A DNA stretch of 64,000 nucleotides from Streptomyces sp. 71268 (lineage in GTDB: Bacteria; Actinomycetota; Actinomycetes; Streptomycetales; Streptomycetaceae). Within the stretch, counting starts at the first letter, position 1. The number at the start of each line of letters is the position of its first letter. The position numbers and the translations under genes were made by a program. Where the stretch lies: NCBI RefSeq assembly GCF_029392895.1, contig NZ_CP114200.1, forward strand, positions 6,020,501-6,084,500. Direction: 5' to 3'. Of this stretch, positions 36,165 through 44,186 are shown one piece after another. Under the pieces are notes generated by a model that saw only the letters and a program-made list of their open reading frames with translations, did not search any database and was not told the origin of the DNA.

Positions 36165-36998
36165 ATGTCGGAGCATGGCGAAGGCGTCACCCACGGCCCA
36201 GGGCGATCCGACGCCTCGGGTCCGGCGCAACCCCCGGCGCGCGAGACGTGGTTGGCCGACCCACGTGCCCTGCGGGCCTACGCCCACCCCACACGGATGC
36301 GTCTGGTCGGCCTGCTCCGCGCCCAAGGGCCCTGTACCGCGACTCGGGCGGCCGGTCTGATCGGCGAGTCGGTGGCCAGTTGCTCGTACCACCTGCGGAT
36401 GCTCGCCAAGTACGGCCTGGTCGAGGCGGCAGGGGGCGGCTGGGGCAGGGAGAAGCCGTGGCGTGCTACGGCGCGCTTCACCCAGTGGCCCGCCTACTCC
36501 CCGGAACCGGCCTTGGCCGACGCCGCGGAAGCGGTGGAGCTCGCGGTCGTGAAGCGGTACTCCGAGCTGCTCAGCGCCGCGATCGAGGCACGCACGCTAC
36601 CGCGAGACTGGCAGGAGGCCGGTCGGATCAGCGACGCCCTGCTGTACCTGACAGCGGGCGAACTGTCCGCTGTCCAGCAGCAAATCGATGCGCTGCTGCG
36701 TCCCTTCGAAGCGCGTGGGACGCGACCGGACTCACGACCGCCGGGGGCTCGGCTCGTGCAGGTCATCCAGGCGGGCTTCGCGCTGCCGCAGGTGGCAGCG
36801 ACAGGATCAGTCTCCGAGGCGAGCCGGACCACCGACGCGGCGTCGACGCACAGGGAAGCGGTGGAGGCCACGTCGGCGGCGGCGGACAGCGACGGGCAGC
36901 GGCTGGACAACCCCGCAGGAACGAAGCCCGCAGGGGCGGGCCCGGCAACGCCGGGCGAGGCGGCAGTGAGCGACATTCCGAACCCGGAGGGCACGTGA
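36165..36998 (+). CDS. ArsR-type winged-helix transcriptional regulator
   Basis: A 277-residue regulator. The winged helix is near residues 30-100 (RALRAYAHPTRMRLVGLLRAQ, ESVASCSYHLRMLAKYGLVE), the standard ArsR/HTH_20 layout. A helical region of about 100 residues follows (AVVKRYSELLSAAIEAR), then a long Ala/Thr-rich tail. There is no CxC metal site, so it is more likely a drug- or metabolite-responsive repressor than a metal sensor. The GTG start of the MFS gene overlaps its stop (GTGA), a common exporter-regulator pair. A near-palindrome directly before the ATG suggests autoregulation. Confidence 0.9.
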   Translation: MSEHGEGVTHGPGRSDASGPAQPPARETWLADPRALRAYAHPTRMRLVGLLRAQGPCTATRAAGLIGESVASCSYHLRMLAKYGLVEAAGGGWGREKPWRATARFTQWPAYSPEPALADAAEAVELAVVKRYSELLSAAIEARTLPRDWQEAGRISDALLYLTAGELSAVQQQIDALLRPFEARGTRPDSRPPGARLVQVIQAGFALPQVAATGSVSEASRTTDAASTHREAVEATSAAADSDGQRLDNPAGTKPAGAGPATPGEAAVSDIPNPEGT

Positions 36999-38542
36999 AC
37001 ATCGCTGAGAGAGTGCCTGCGCTGTTGCGCCAAGGCCCGTTCCGTCGATACTGGGTTGGCCAGAGCGTCTCTCTGATCGGCGACCAGATCTCCCTACTGG
37101 CGCTACCCCTCGCCGCGGTGATCATCCTGCATGCCGACGCGGCCGAGATGGGGTGGCTCGCCACCGCGCAGTTGCTGCCCGCGCTGCTGTTCTCGCTCGT
37201 CGCCGGCTCCTGGGTCGACCGGCGGGCCAGCCGCCGTCGGATCATGATCGTCTCTGACCTCGCGCGGGCCGGGCTCATCGCGTCCCTGCCCGTCGCGTAC
37301 GCCTTCGACGTCCTCAGCCTCACCCAGCTCTACCTCACGGCCTTCGCCGTCGGCTCGCTGACCGTGCTCTTCGACGTCTGCAACGCCACGCTGTTCGTCG
37401 CGCTGGTCCCCAGCACGCGCTACGTCGAGGCCAACTCGCTGATCAACGGCAGCCGTTCGCTCGCCTACGTGGCGGGGCCGAGCGCCGGCGGCTTCCTCGT
37501 GCAGATGCTGGCTGCTCCGCTCGCGTTGGTGGCCGACGCGTTCACCTACCTGTTGTCGGCGCGGTGCCTCACCAGGATCGACCCCGTCGAGCCGCCGCCC
37601 TCGGCGCCAGCCAAGGGACACTTCACGGCCGGCCTGCGGTGGATCATGCGCTCACCCGTCATGCGCGCCACCTTCGCGGCCTCCTCCACCATCCAGTTCT
37701 TCAACTTCATGTTCCACACCCTCTTCGTCCTCTACGTCACCTCAGAACTCGGGCTGGGCGCCGGCCTGCTCGGGATCGTGCTCGCGGTGGGAGCGGCCGG
37801 CGGACTCGTCGGCGCGGCCACGGCGGGACGGGTGACCCGCCGCCTGGGCATCGGCCGCTCCGCCGTCCTGGGATACACCCTCTTCTCCGCTCCGCTGCTG
37901 CTCGTGCCGCTCGCGGGCGGGCCGACGCCACTCGTCCTGGGGTTGCTCTTCCTCGCGGAACTGGGCTCCTGCGTGGGCGCGATGATCGCCGACGTCTCCG
38001 TCAGCTCCCTGCAGGCCGCGCTCATACCGGACGCGTTGCGCGCCCGGGTCACCGGCGCCTACCGCACCCTCACCCACGGCGTCCGCCCGCTGGGCGCCCT
38101 CACCGCAGGCGCGCTCGGGTCCACCATCGGGCTGCGCCCCACCCTGTGGATCGGAACCGCGGGTGCCGTGCTGTGCCTGCTGTGGGTCCTGCCGTCGCCG
38201 GTGCCGCACATACGCGAGTTGCCCACACCCGAAGCCGAGGCCGTCGCCGGCCCCGCCGCCGCGACCGACGCACCGGACGCGACCGACGCGCCGGGGGAGC
38301 GCGGGACTGGGAAGGGCTCCGAGACCGAGCGGGGGACCGGGAACGGGCCGCACACCGAGACCGGACCGGGAACCAAGGTCGGACCGGGAAGTGAGGCCGG
38401 ACCGGGAGCCAAACCGGAAACCCAGGTCGGGCTGGGAACCAAGGCCGGGCCGGGCGACCGGACCGGGGCGGCGGCCGGAGTGGGGCCCGGGGTCGCGGCG
38501 GAGGCCATGGCGCCCTCAGAGGGAGAAGGATCCCCGAGGTAG
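36995..38542 (+). CDS. MFS exporter (MFS_3/enterobactin-exporter-like)
   Basis: A 515-residue major-facilitator exporter. The first 405 residues hold about 12 hydrophobic segments, starting with FRRYWVGQSVSLIGDQISLLA (in part), the motif A-like loop GSWVDRRASRRRIMI and ATLFVALVPSTRYVEANSL. This pattern belongs to drug and siderophore exporters of the MFS_3 group. The remaining 110 residues are a hydrophilic tail of degenerate repeats (GPGTKVGPGSEAGPGAK). The GTG start overlaps the ArsR stop. A role in efflux under ArsR control is likely. The substrate is unknown. Confidence 0.92.
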   Translation: MNIAERVPALLRQGPFRRYWVGQSVSLIGDQISLLALPLAAVIILHADAAEMGWLATAQLLPALLFSLVAGSWVDRRASRRRIMIVSDLARAGLIASLPVAYAFDVLSLTQLYLTAFAVGSLTVLFDVCNATLFVALVPSTRYVEANSLINGSRSLAYVAGPSAGGFLVQMLAAPLALVADAFTYLLSARCLTRIDPVEPPPSAPAKGHFTAGLRWIMRSPVMRATFAASSTIQFFNFMFHTLFVLYVTSELGLGAGLLGIVLAVGAAGGLVGAATAGRVTRRLGIGRSAVLGYTLFSAPLLLVPLAGGPTPLVLGLLFLAELGSCVGAMIADVSVSSLQAALIPDALRARVTGAYRTLTHGVRPLGALTAGALGSTIGLRPTLWIGTAGAVLCLLWVLPSPVPHIRELPTPEAEAVAGPAAATDAPDATDAPGERGTGKGSETERGTGNGPHTETGPGTKVGPGSEAGPGAKPETQVGLGTKAGPGDRTGAAAGVGPGVAAEAMAPSEGEGSPR

Positions 38543-38622
38543 GAAGGGGGGCCAGAAGCAGGGGGCGGTAGCGGCGGGAGCCGGGGCGAGGCCATGGGTG
38601 ACGGCGCCGCCCGACGCCACCC

Positions 38623-38901
38623 TCACTCCACCTCGTGCCACCCGTCGTACTCCGCGGCGAAGGCGTCGAGCGCCGGCACGGCGAGGGCCGCCTCCGGGTC
38701 CTCGATGACGACGAGCCACTGGGCGTCCTCGGCGTCGTCCTCTCCGGCCAGCGCCTCCCGTACGACCTGCGGTTCCTCGCTGAGCCCGAAGCGGTCCACG
38801 ACCTCTTGGGCCGCGGCCTCGGCGGCGTCGCGGTCGGGGAGGACCAGCAGGTGGCGGGTCGCGGGTTCGGGCTGCTCGTCGGTCAGGGGGCGTGCGCTCA
38901 C
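38623..38901 (-). CDS. Small acidic conserved hypothetical protein, 92 aa
   Basis: Function unknown. The GTG at 38901 (MSARPLTDEQPEPATRHLLVLPDRDAA) gives a 92-residue acidic protein containing AEAAAQEVVDRFGL, a strand-rich WLVVIEDPEAAL and the end EYDGWHEVE. It probably has a compact alpha/beta fold resembling ribonuclease-inhibitor-like or RegB-type small proteins common in Streptomyces, but no match is certain. It is divergent from holA across 422 bp that hold a 17-bp tandem repeat. Confidence 0.7.
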   Translation of the reverse strand: MSARPLTDEQPEPATRHLLVLPDRDAAEAAAQEVVDRFGLSEEPQVVREALAGEDDAEDAQWLVVIEDPEAALAVPALDAFAAEYDGWHEVE

Positions 38902-39323
38902 CGGCCCATTGTGCGCGACGGCGGACGAGCGCTCCCAGCTACCCCGCGAGAGGGGACGCCCCGCGAGACGGGCCACCCCACGAGACAGGTCACCCCACGA
39001 GACGGGCGACCCCGCGCGGGCGCACGCCCGCGCCCACGCGCACACGCGAGCGCGACGCCACACCGTCGCTCGGCCCGGAGGCGACGACGGTCAGCCACCC
39101 CGCCCTGGGCAGTCCCAGGCGAGGGGCGAGCCGGCGCCGGCGCGGGGCTCAGGCTCGGGTACGGCGTACCCGAGGGGCCGGGCACAGGGCACGGCGCAGA
39201 GCAGAGCAAGGAAGGCCGCAGGCATGCGGGAGAGGGAGCTGACATGGACGCGAGAGGCGGCGAGCGGAGGCGGGAGCGGGCTGGTCGTCCGGTGTGTCAG
39301 TGGCGCGTGGGATGCTGTGAGCG
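38902..39323. other. Divergent region between the small acidic gene and holA
   Basis: No gene in 422 bp. It contains the four-fold 17-bp repeat (38942-39009) annotated separately. Open frames here are compositional. The holA promoter should lie in the last 100 bp. Confidence 0.5.
38942..39009. repeat. Four tandem 17-bp repeats
   Basis: Units begin at 38942, 38959, 38976 and 38993. The consensus is CCCC(G/A)CGAGACGGGNCA. The array starts 41 bp upstream of the small acidic gene and about 315 bp before holA. It is noncoding on both strands. Confidence 0.85.
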
Positions 39324-40313
39324 ATGGCCAAGAAGACGACGACCGACGATCCGCTCGCCCCCGTGACGCTGGCCGTGGGCCAGGAGGACCTGCTGCTCGA
39401 CCGCGCCGTGCAGCAGGTGGTGGCGGCCGCGCGCGCCGCCGACCCCGACACGGACGTGCGCGACCTCGCCCCGGACGCGTTGCAGCCGGGCACCCTGGCC
39501 GAGTTGACCAGCCCGTCGCTGTTCGCCGAGCGCAAGGTGGTGGTGGTCCGTTCCGCGCAGGACCTCTCCGCCGACACGATCAAGGACGTGAAGGGGTATC
39601 TGGCGGCGCCGGCCGAGGAGATCACGCTCGTTCTGCTGCACGCGGGAGGGGCGAAGGGCAAGGGGCTGCTCGACGCGGCTCGCAAGGCCGGGGCACGCGA
39701 GGTCGCCTGCCCCAAGATGACCAAGCCGGCCGACCGACTGGCGTTCGTACGGTCGGAGTTCCGCGCCATCGGCCGCTCCGCCACGCCGGAGGCGTGCCAG
39801 GCCCTGGTCGACGCCATCGGCAGCGACCTGCGGGAGCTGGCCAGCGCCTGCACCCAGCTCACCGCCGATGTCGAGGGCACCATCGACGAGGCGATCGTCG
39901 GGCGCTACTACACGGGCCGGGCCGAGGCGTCCAGCTTCACCGTGGCCGACCGTGCGGTCGAGGGGCGGACGGCGGAGGCTCTGGAGGCGCTGCGCTGGGC
40001 GTTGGGTACGGGGGTGGCCCCGGTGCTGATCACCAGCGCGTTGGCGCAGGGGGTGCGTTCCATCGGCAAGCTGGCCTCGGCCCCGCGCGGTGCGCGCCCC
40101 GGCGACCTCGCCCGCGAGCTGGGCATGCCGCCGTGGAAGATCGACCGGGTGCGACAGCAGATGCGCGGCTGGTCGGCGGATGGCGTGGCCATAGCCCTGC
40201 GGGCGGTGGCCGACGCCGACGCGGGGGTCAAGGGCGGTGGCGACGACCCGGAGTACGCGTTGGAGAAGGCCGTGGTCGCCGTGGCCCGGGCCGCCCGTTC
40301 CGGCCGCGGCTGA
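39324..40313 (+). CDS. holA: DNA polymerase III subunit delta
   Basis: The delta subunit opens the beta sliding clamp in the clamp-loader complex. The 329-residue length is normal. Family features are the N-terminal VTLAVGQEDLLLDRAVQQVV, the SLFAERKVVVVRSAQDL block, ELASACTQLTADVEGTIDEAIVGRYYTGRAEAS (seen in part: VGRYYTGRAE), and the C-terminal ALRWALGTGVAPVLITSALAQ. The start is ATG 39324 (MAKKTTTDDPLAPVTLAVG). In other Streptomyces it follows comEC closely; here about 4.7 kb, including the PstS-like/ArsR/MFS block, lies between. Confidence 0.95.
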   Translation: MAKKTTTDDPLAPVTLAVGQEDLLLDRAVQQVVAAARAADPDTDVRDLAPDALQPGTLAELTSPSLFAERKVVVVRSAQDLSADTIKDVKGYLAAPAEEITLVLLHAGGAKGKGLLDAARKAGAREVACPKMTKPADRLAFVRSEFRAIGRSATPEACQALVDAIGSDLRELASACTQLTADVEGTIDEAIVGRYYTGRAEASSFTVADRAVEGRTAEALEALRWALGTGVAPVLITSALAQGVRSIGKLASAPRGARPGDLARELGMPPWKIDRVRQQMRGWSADGVAIALRAVADADAGVKGGGDDPEYALEKAVVAVARAARSGRG

Positions 40314-40657
40314 CCCTGGGCCGGGGCCCGTTGGCATACGCGGGGCTGCGCGGTATGCGGCGGCGCCGAGTGGCCGGGGCACCTGAGGGCCGAGTCCGGC
40401 CACCGGAGACGCCGTGCCACGGGATGCCGTCCCGCAGAGCCGCCGGCCCGCAGGTCTCGGCTCTCTACCGCCTCCGGCGCCGGCCCTGGCGTGTCGCGTC
40501 CTCCCGGAAGCGCCGCCGCGAGGCGGCCGCTCCAGGGAGGCCGTACGTACGCGAAACTCTCCAGAGGGGGCCAGGGCCATGCGGAACGTTCCGGACCGGC
40601 GAGAGCGGGCAGCGGCTCCCGCCGGGCCGGCAGAGCCGGGGCGCGGAGGAGGGAGGA
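40314..40657. other. Intergenic region between convergent holA and a membrane-protein gene
   Basis: No gene is seen in 344 bp. The region is GC-rich with several short inverted repeats but no convincing terminator with a U-tract. Confidence 0.4.
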
Positions 40658-41662
40658 CTACTCCGACTCGTCCTTCGGCAGCGGTTCCTGCTTCTGCCAG
40701 TGCTCCATGGTGGACTTGGCGCTCTCCGAGAGCATCTCGGTCACCTTCTTGCTGTCCGGCGGGGTGACGCTGGAGCTGCTGGAGATGTAGTTGGACCAGG
40801 ACAACTGGTAGGTCATCCAGCCGTCGCGGACCCCGAGGATGACGTAGCTGCCGTCGTCCTCGCCGTCCTTCTCCACCTGCGTCACCACGTACGCCTCGTC
40901 GCCGAGGTTGGGAACCGGGGCGACCTTGTACGTGTACGTGGTCCCGCGCTGGTTCTCGTAGGCGCGGTACTGCGCCTCGAACTCCGGCTCCGGGTCGGTC
41001 TCGCGGTGGAGCAGGGCCGATGTGGAGAGCCAGGTCGAGGCGTAGTCGGAGCTGCTGGTGTTCTCCGCCTCCAGGTCGGTGTTGCACTGCATCGTGTCGA
41101 GCGCCTCGTGCTCGGTGCCGCTCGCCAACGGGTTCTTCTTCTCCCCGGTCGACTCCTCCTTGCTGAACCCGGCCTTCTTGATCGGGGCGTAGTCGGTGTA
41201 GTCGCACAGGTTGCCGGTGTAGGCGTAGCTACCGAGTTCGGGCTCCGGGTCGCCCTCGAAGCCGCCCGTGGCGAAGGTGACGCCAGCCCAGACGGCCGAG
41301 GCCACCACCGCGCCACCCAGCGCCCACAGCGGACCGCGCTTCTTCGAGCCACTGGCGGGCGCGGCGGGCGTAGGGGCTCCCGGGCCGTAACCGGCCGCGA
41401 CCTGGCCGGGATAGGGGCTCGCGGGCTGTCCCAACGGGCCGGGTGCCTGACCTGGTGGCTGGGTCGGTACGCCGCCGGGCATCGTCGGGTGCGCCGCGGC
41501 GGACTGTCCCGGCTGCGAGCCGGCCGGAGTGGGCGGATACGCGTACGGATGGGGCGCTGGTTGGCCCGGTTGTTGCCCGCCCGGCTGCTGTGCTGGGACG
41601 TTTCCGTACGGGTTCGACGGTGGCTGGGCGTACGGATTGGGCTGATCCCCCGGTGTCGACAT
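40658..41662 (-). CDS. Single-pass membrane protein with Pro/Gln-rich cytoplasmic region
   Basis: A 334-residue protein from ATG 41662 (MSTPGDQPNPYAQPPSNPYG). The first 105 residues are Pro/Gln/Tyr/Gly-rich. A basic stop (SKKRGP), one membrane span (LWALGGAVVASAVWAGVTFATGG) and an outer domain of about 200 residues follow. The outer domain has GNLCDYTDYAPIKKAGF and DTMQCNTDLEAEN (likely disulphide) and NLGDEAYVVTQVEKDG. This plan is common among Streptomyces surface proteins of unknown function. It might be a sensor or lipoprotein-like binding protein. Nothing more specific can be supported. Confidence 0.8.
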   Translation of the reverse strand: MSTPGDQPNPYAQPPSNPYGNVPAQQPGGQQPGQPAPHPYAYPPTPAGSQPGQSAAAHPTMPGGVPTQPPGQAPGPLGQPASPYPGQVAAGYGPGAPTPAAPASGSKKRGPLWALGGAVVASAVWAGVTFATGGFEGDPEPELGSYAYTGNLCDYTDYAPIKKAGFSKEESTGEKKNPLASGTEHEALDTMQCNTDLEAENTSSSDYASTWLSTSALLHRETDPEPEFEAQYRAYENQRGTTYTYKVAPVPNLGDEAYVVTQVEKDGEDDGSYVILGVRDGWMTYQLSWSNYISSSSSVTPPDSKKVTEMLSESAKSTMEHWQKQEPLPKDESE

Positions 41663-42105
41663 GGCGTGCACATTACCCGACCCCCCAAGCCGTCCCGGTG
41701 CTGTCCGCGGCATCGCTTCCGGACCGCGACATTCACCGCGCCGCGCCCCCGCTCCACCCCCACCGCGCGCTGGCACGCGCCCCGACAACAGCCCCCCGAA
41801 CCGCCGTTCGCACACCACCACGGCGACCACGGCGGGGGCCGGGGACCTCGCGGTCCACGCCTCGTACGCCACCCGGTGCCCGCCATCACCTCCTACGCCG
41901 GCTCCCCAAGACACCACTGCCCGGCACGCCGGTAGCGCGCCGGGCGGACCGCGGCCCGCGCGGGCGGTAGGGGGGAAGCTCCGCCTCCGGTGGGGCGGGC
42001 CGGGGCGGCCGTGCTGGGGAAGGGAAAGGGGGGCAGCGTCGATCGCGGCCCGGCGGCGCGCGGTACGGCACCCTGTCGACCCGCTTACGGAGGAGCGCAC
42101 CACCC
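41663..42105. other. Divergent intergenic region before the SGNH hydrolase gene
   Basis: No gene in 443 bp. On the plus strand a good ribosome binding site (GGAGGAG, about 42089-42095) precedes the hydrolase ATG. The rest is C-rich and G-rich without a clear promoter. Confidence 0.4.
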
Positions 42106-43266
42106 ATGACGGAACTGGTCACCATCCCCCTCGCACCAGCCATGCTGCGCGGCGCCCTGCACGCCGAGGCCACCGCCGACGGCCTCCTCCCGCGCCGGCT
42201 TCCACCGCACGCCATCGCCCAGGCGCACGACGACCACCTGACCCTGATGGCGTCCCAGTCCGCCGGCGTGCGCCTGGCCCTGCGCGGCGTCGCCACCGTG
42301 CTGGAGCTGGACGTGCTGGCCACCCGCACCGTGCAGCGCGGCGCGGTCGCCGGCCCGGCCGGCCGGTACGACCTGCTGGTCGACGGCCGGCTGGCCGCGC
42401 AGGCCGCGCCGTCCGGCGGGGCGACCGTCACCGTCGACCCGGTGACGCGGGCCGTCGCGTACGCATCCGGCGCGCCGGGCACCGTACGCTTCGCCGGCTT
42501 GCCCGCCGGCGAGAAGGACATCGAGATCTGGCTCCCGCAGACGGAGGTCACCCACCTCCGCGCGCTGCGCGCCGACGCCCCCCTGCGGCCGGCCCCGGAG
42601 TCCGGGCGGCGGGTGTGGCTGCACCACGGCAGTTCCATCAGCCACGGCGTGCGGATCGCCAGCCCCACCCGGACCTGGCCCGCCATCGTCGCCGCCCGCG
42701 CGGGCGTCGAGTTGACCAACCTCGGGCTGAACGGCAACGCCCTGCTCGACCCGTTCACGGCGCGCGCCATCCGGGCCGCGCCGGCCGACCTGATCAGCGT
42801 CAAGATCGGCATCAACCTTGTGAACACCGACCTGATGCGCCGCCGCGCCCTGGCCCCGGCCGTCCACGGTTTCCTCGACACCGTGCGCGAGGGCCACCCG
42901 GATACCCCGTTGCTGGTCGTCTCGCCGATCCACTGCCCGCTGGTCGAGGACGCCCCGGGGCCCACGGCGCCCGACCCCGACGCCCCCGTGCCGCGCTTCA
43001 GGACCTTCGGCGATCCGGCGGATGTCGCCACCGGGCGACTGAGCCTGCGCGTCATCCGCGACGACCTGTCGCGCGTGGTCACCGAGCGCGCCGCCACCGA
43101 CCCGGGTCTGTACTACCTCGACGGGCGCGATCTCTACGGCGAGCGGGACTTCGCCGACCTCCCGCTGCCCGACCTGCTCCACCCCGATGCCGGCGGCCAC
43201 GCGCTGATCGGCGAGCGCTTCGCCCGCATCGCCTTCGCCGCCGGCGGCCCGTTCGCCCCGCACTAG
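42106..43266 (+). CDS. SGNH/GDSL hydrolase of the SsfX3-like group
   Basis: A 386-residue esterase/acylhydrolase. The N-terminal 150 residues form a beta-sandwich (VRLALRGVATVLELDVLATRT, VRFAGLPAGEKDIEIWLPQ). The catalytic domain then shows the block-I Ser in HHGSSISHG (around 176-177), the oxyanion Gly/Asn in NLGLNGNAL, the NxxN-like KIGINLVNTD and the Asp/His pair in LLHPDAGGHAL. The two-domain plan matches the family named after SsfX3, an acyltransferase from tetracycline SF2575 biosynthesis, but most members are hydrolases of unknown substrate. No biosynthetic genes are nearby. The start is ATG 42106 with GGAGGAG upstream. Confidence 0.9.
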   Translation: MTELVTIPLAPAMLRGALHAEATADGLLPRRLPPHAIAQAHDDHLTLMASQSAGVRLALRGVATVLELDVLATRTVQRGAVAGPAGRYDLLVDGRLAAQAAPSGGATVTVDPVTRAVAYASGAPGTVRFAGLPAGEKDIEIWLPQTEVTHLRALRADAPLRPAPESGRRVWLHHGSSISHGVRIASPTRTWPAIVAARAGVELTNLGLNGNALLDPFTARAIRAAPADLISVKIGINLVNTDLMRRRALAPAVHGFLDTVREGHPDTPLLVVSPIHCPLVEDAPGPTAPDPDAPVPRFRTFGDPADVATGRLSLRVIRDDLSRVVTERAATDPGLYYLDGRDLYGERDFADLPLPDLLHPDAGGHALIGERFARIAFAAGGPFAPH

Positions 43267-43363
43267 CTCCACCGTCACCGTCACGATCACCACGCCAGCG
43301 CACCAGGGTCAGCGCACCCACGCCGCCGCCCGAGGACCAACGCCGCCGCCGGGAGGTACGCCG

Positions 43364-43408
43364 AAGGCCCCGCGCCCTCCGGGGGAATCGGAAGGGGCGC
43401 GGGGCCTT
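43364..43408. terminator. Strong bidirectional hairpin after the SGNH hydrolase
   Basis: A perfect 14-bp stem joins AAGGCCCCGCGCCC (43364-43377) and GGGCGCGGGGCCTT (43395-43408), about 100 bp after the hydrolase stop. Confidence 0.8.
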
Positions 43409-43431
43409 GGCGAAGAATCCGCGAGCTAAGC

Positions 43432-43471
43432 GCACGACACCCGCGTGGCGAACGCAGGCCGCGTGTCGTGC
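43432..43471. other. Second inverted repeat in the hydrolase-rpsT gap
   Basis: GCACGACAC (43432-43440) is perfectly complementary to GTGTCGTGC (43463-43471), enclosing 22 bases. It may support termination or be part of an unannotated RNA. Confidence 0.45.
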
Positions 43472-43654
43472 GATGTCGTGGTGACCGGCCTGCGGAGCGT
43501 GCGCTCCGGGGCTGGCGGGACGACTGCCGTACGGCGCGGGAGAGAGGGTCCGCGGAGTCCGTATCGACGTGGAGAACGAAGCTCGGTCAGGCACCGTCGG
43601 GTGACGCGTGGAATGCGAGCGAGGTGATCGCCTCGCGGGCGTCAGCCACGGTTC

Positions 43655-43682
43655 GCGGTTGGCCGAAGTTGGCCGTAACCGC
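43655..43682 (-). terminator. Hairpin after rpsT
   Basis: GCGGTTGGCC (43655-43664) pairs with GGCC-GT-AACCGC (43671-43682), an interrupted 10-bp stem just beyond the rpsT stop when read on the minus strand. Confidence 0.6.
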
Positions 43683-43697
43683 TGGTGAGGCGGTGGA

Positions 43698-43964
43698 TCA
43701 GGCGCTCAGGGCGGAAACCTGGGCGGCCAGCGCCGACTTCTTGTTGGCGGCGGCGTTCTTGTGGATGACGCCCTTGCTGGCGGCCTTGTCGAGCTTCTTG
43801 GACGCCTCGCGGGCGGCGACGGTGGCCTTCTCCAGGTCACCGCTGGCCACGGCCTCACGGGTCTTGCGGATCGCGGTACGGAGCGAGGACTTGACGGCCT
43901 TGTTGCGCTGGCGCGCCTTCTCGTTCGTCTTGTTCCGCTTGATCTGGGACTTGATGTTCGCCAC
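43698..43964 (-). CDS. rpsT: 30S ribosomal protein S20
   Basis: An 88-residue S20, the standard length: [21 protein letters not shown] at the N-terminus, [14 protein letters not shown] in the middle and [19 protein letters not shown] at the end. It binds the 5' domain of 16S rRNA early in small-subunit assembly. The start is GTG 43964 (GTGGCGAAC), just before the conserved ANIKSQ. It is divergent from lepA across 222 bp, a common actinobacterial layout. Confidence 0.97.
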   Translation of the reverse strand: MANIKSQIKRNKTNEKARQRNKAVKSSLRTAIRKTREAVASGDLEKATVAAREASKKLDKAASKGVIHKNAAANKKSALAAQVSALSA

Positions 43965-44186
43965 GAAAGAGCCTTTGCAGGTTCGTCGGATTTCTCGGTT
44001 TTCCGGGAAAGGCCCCGAAGGGCGTTTCCCCAGAGTGCCGCGTACAAGAGAGGTCACGAGGCACGGTCGTCCAGATTACCAGCAGGTGCTGTGGCCTCCC
44101 AAACCAGACGGCGGCTGCCACTCGTGGGACGATGGGCGGGACTGTCACCACGTCCCACCTAGCTGCTAGCTGCGTTCAATCACCGA

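Noticed and set aside
34346..36994. Possible 880-codon extension of the MFS gene upstream
   Set aside because: The frame stays open antisense to the PstS-like gene and through the ArsR gene. The MFS protein begins naturally at GTG 36995 in a GTGA overlap.
38942..39009. Short CRISPR-like array
   Set aside because: The 17-bp units are directly contiguous with no spacers, and no cas genes are present.
42106..43266. SsfX3-like hydrolase as a sign of an antibiotic gene cluster
   Set aside because: No polyketide, peptide-synthetase or tailoring genes are near. The neighbours are rpsT, lepA and a membrane protein.
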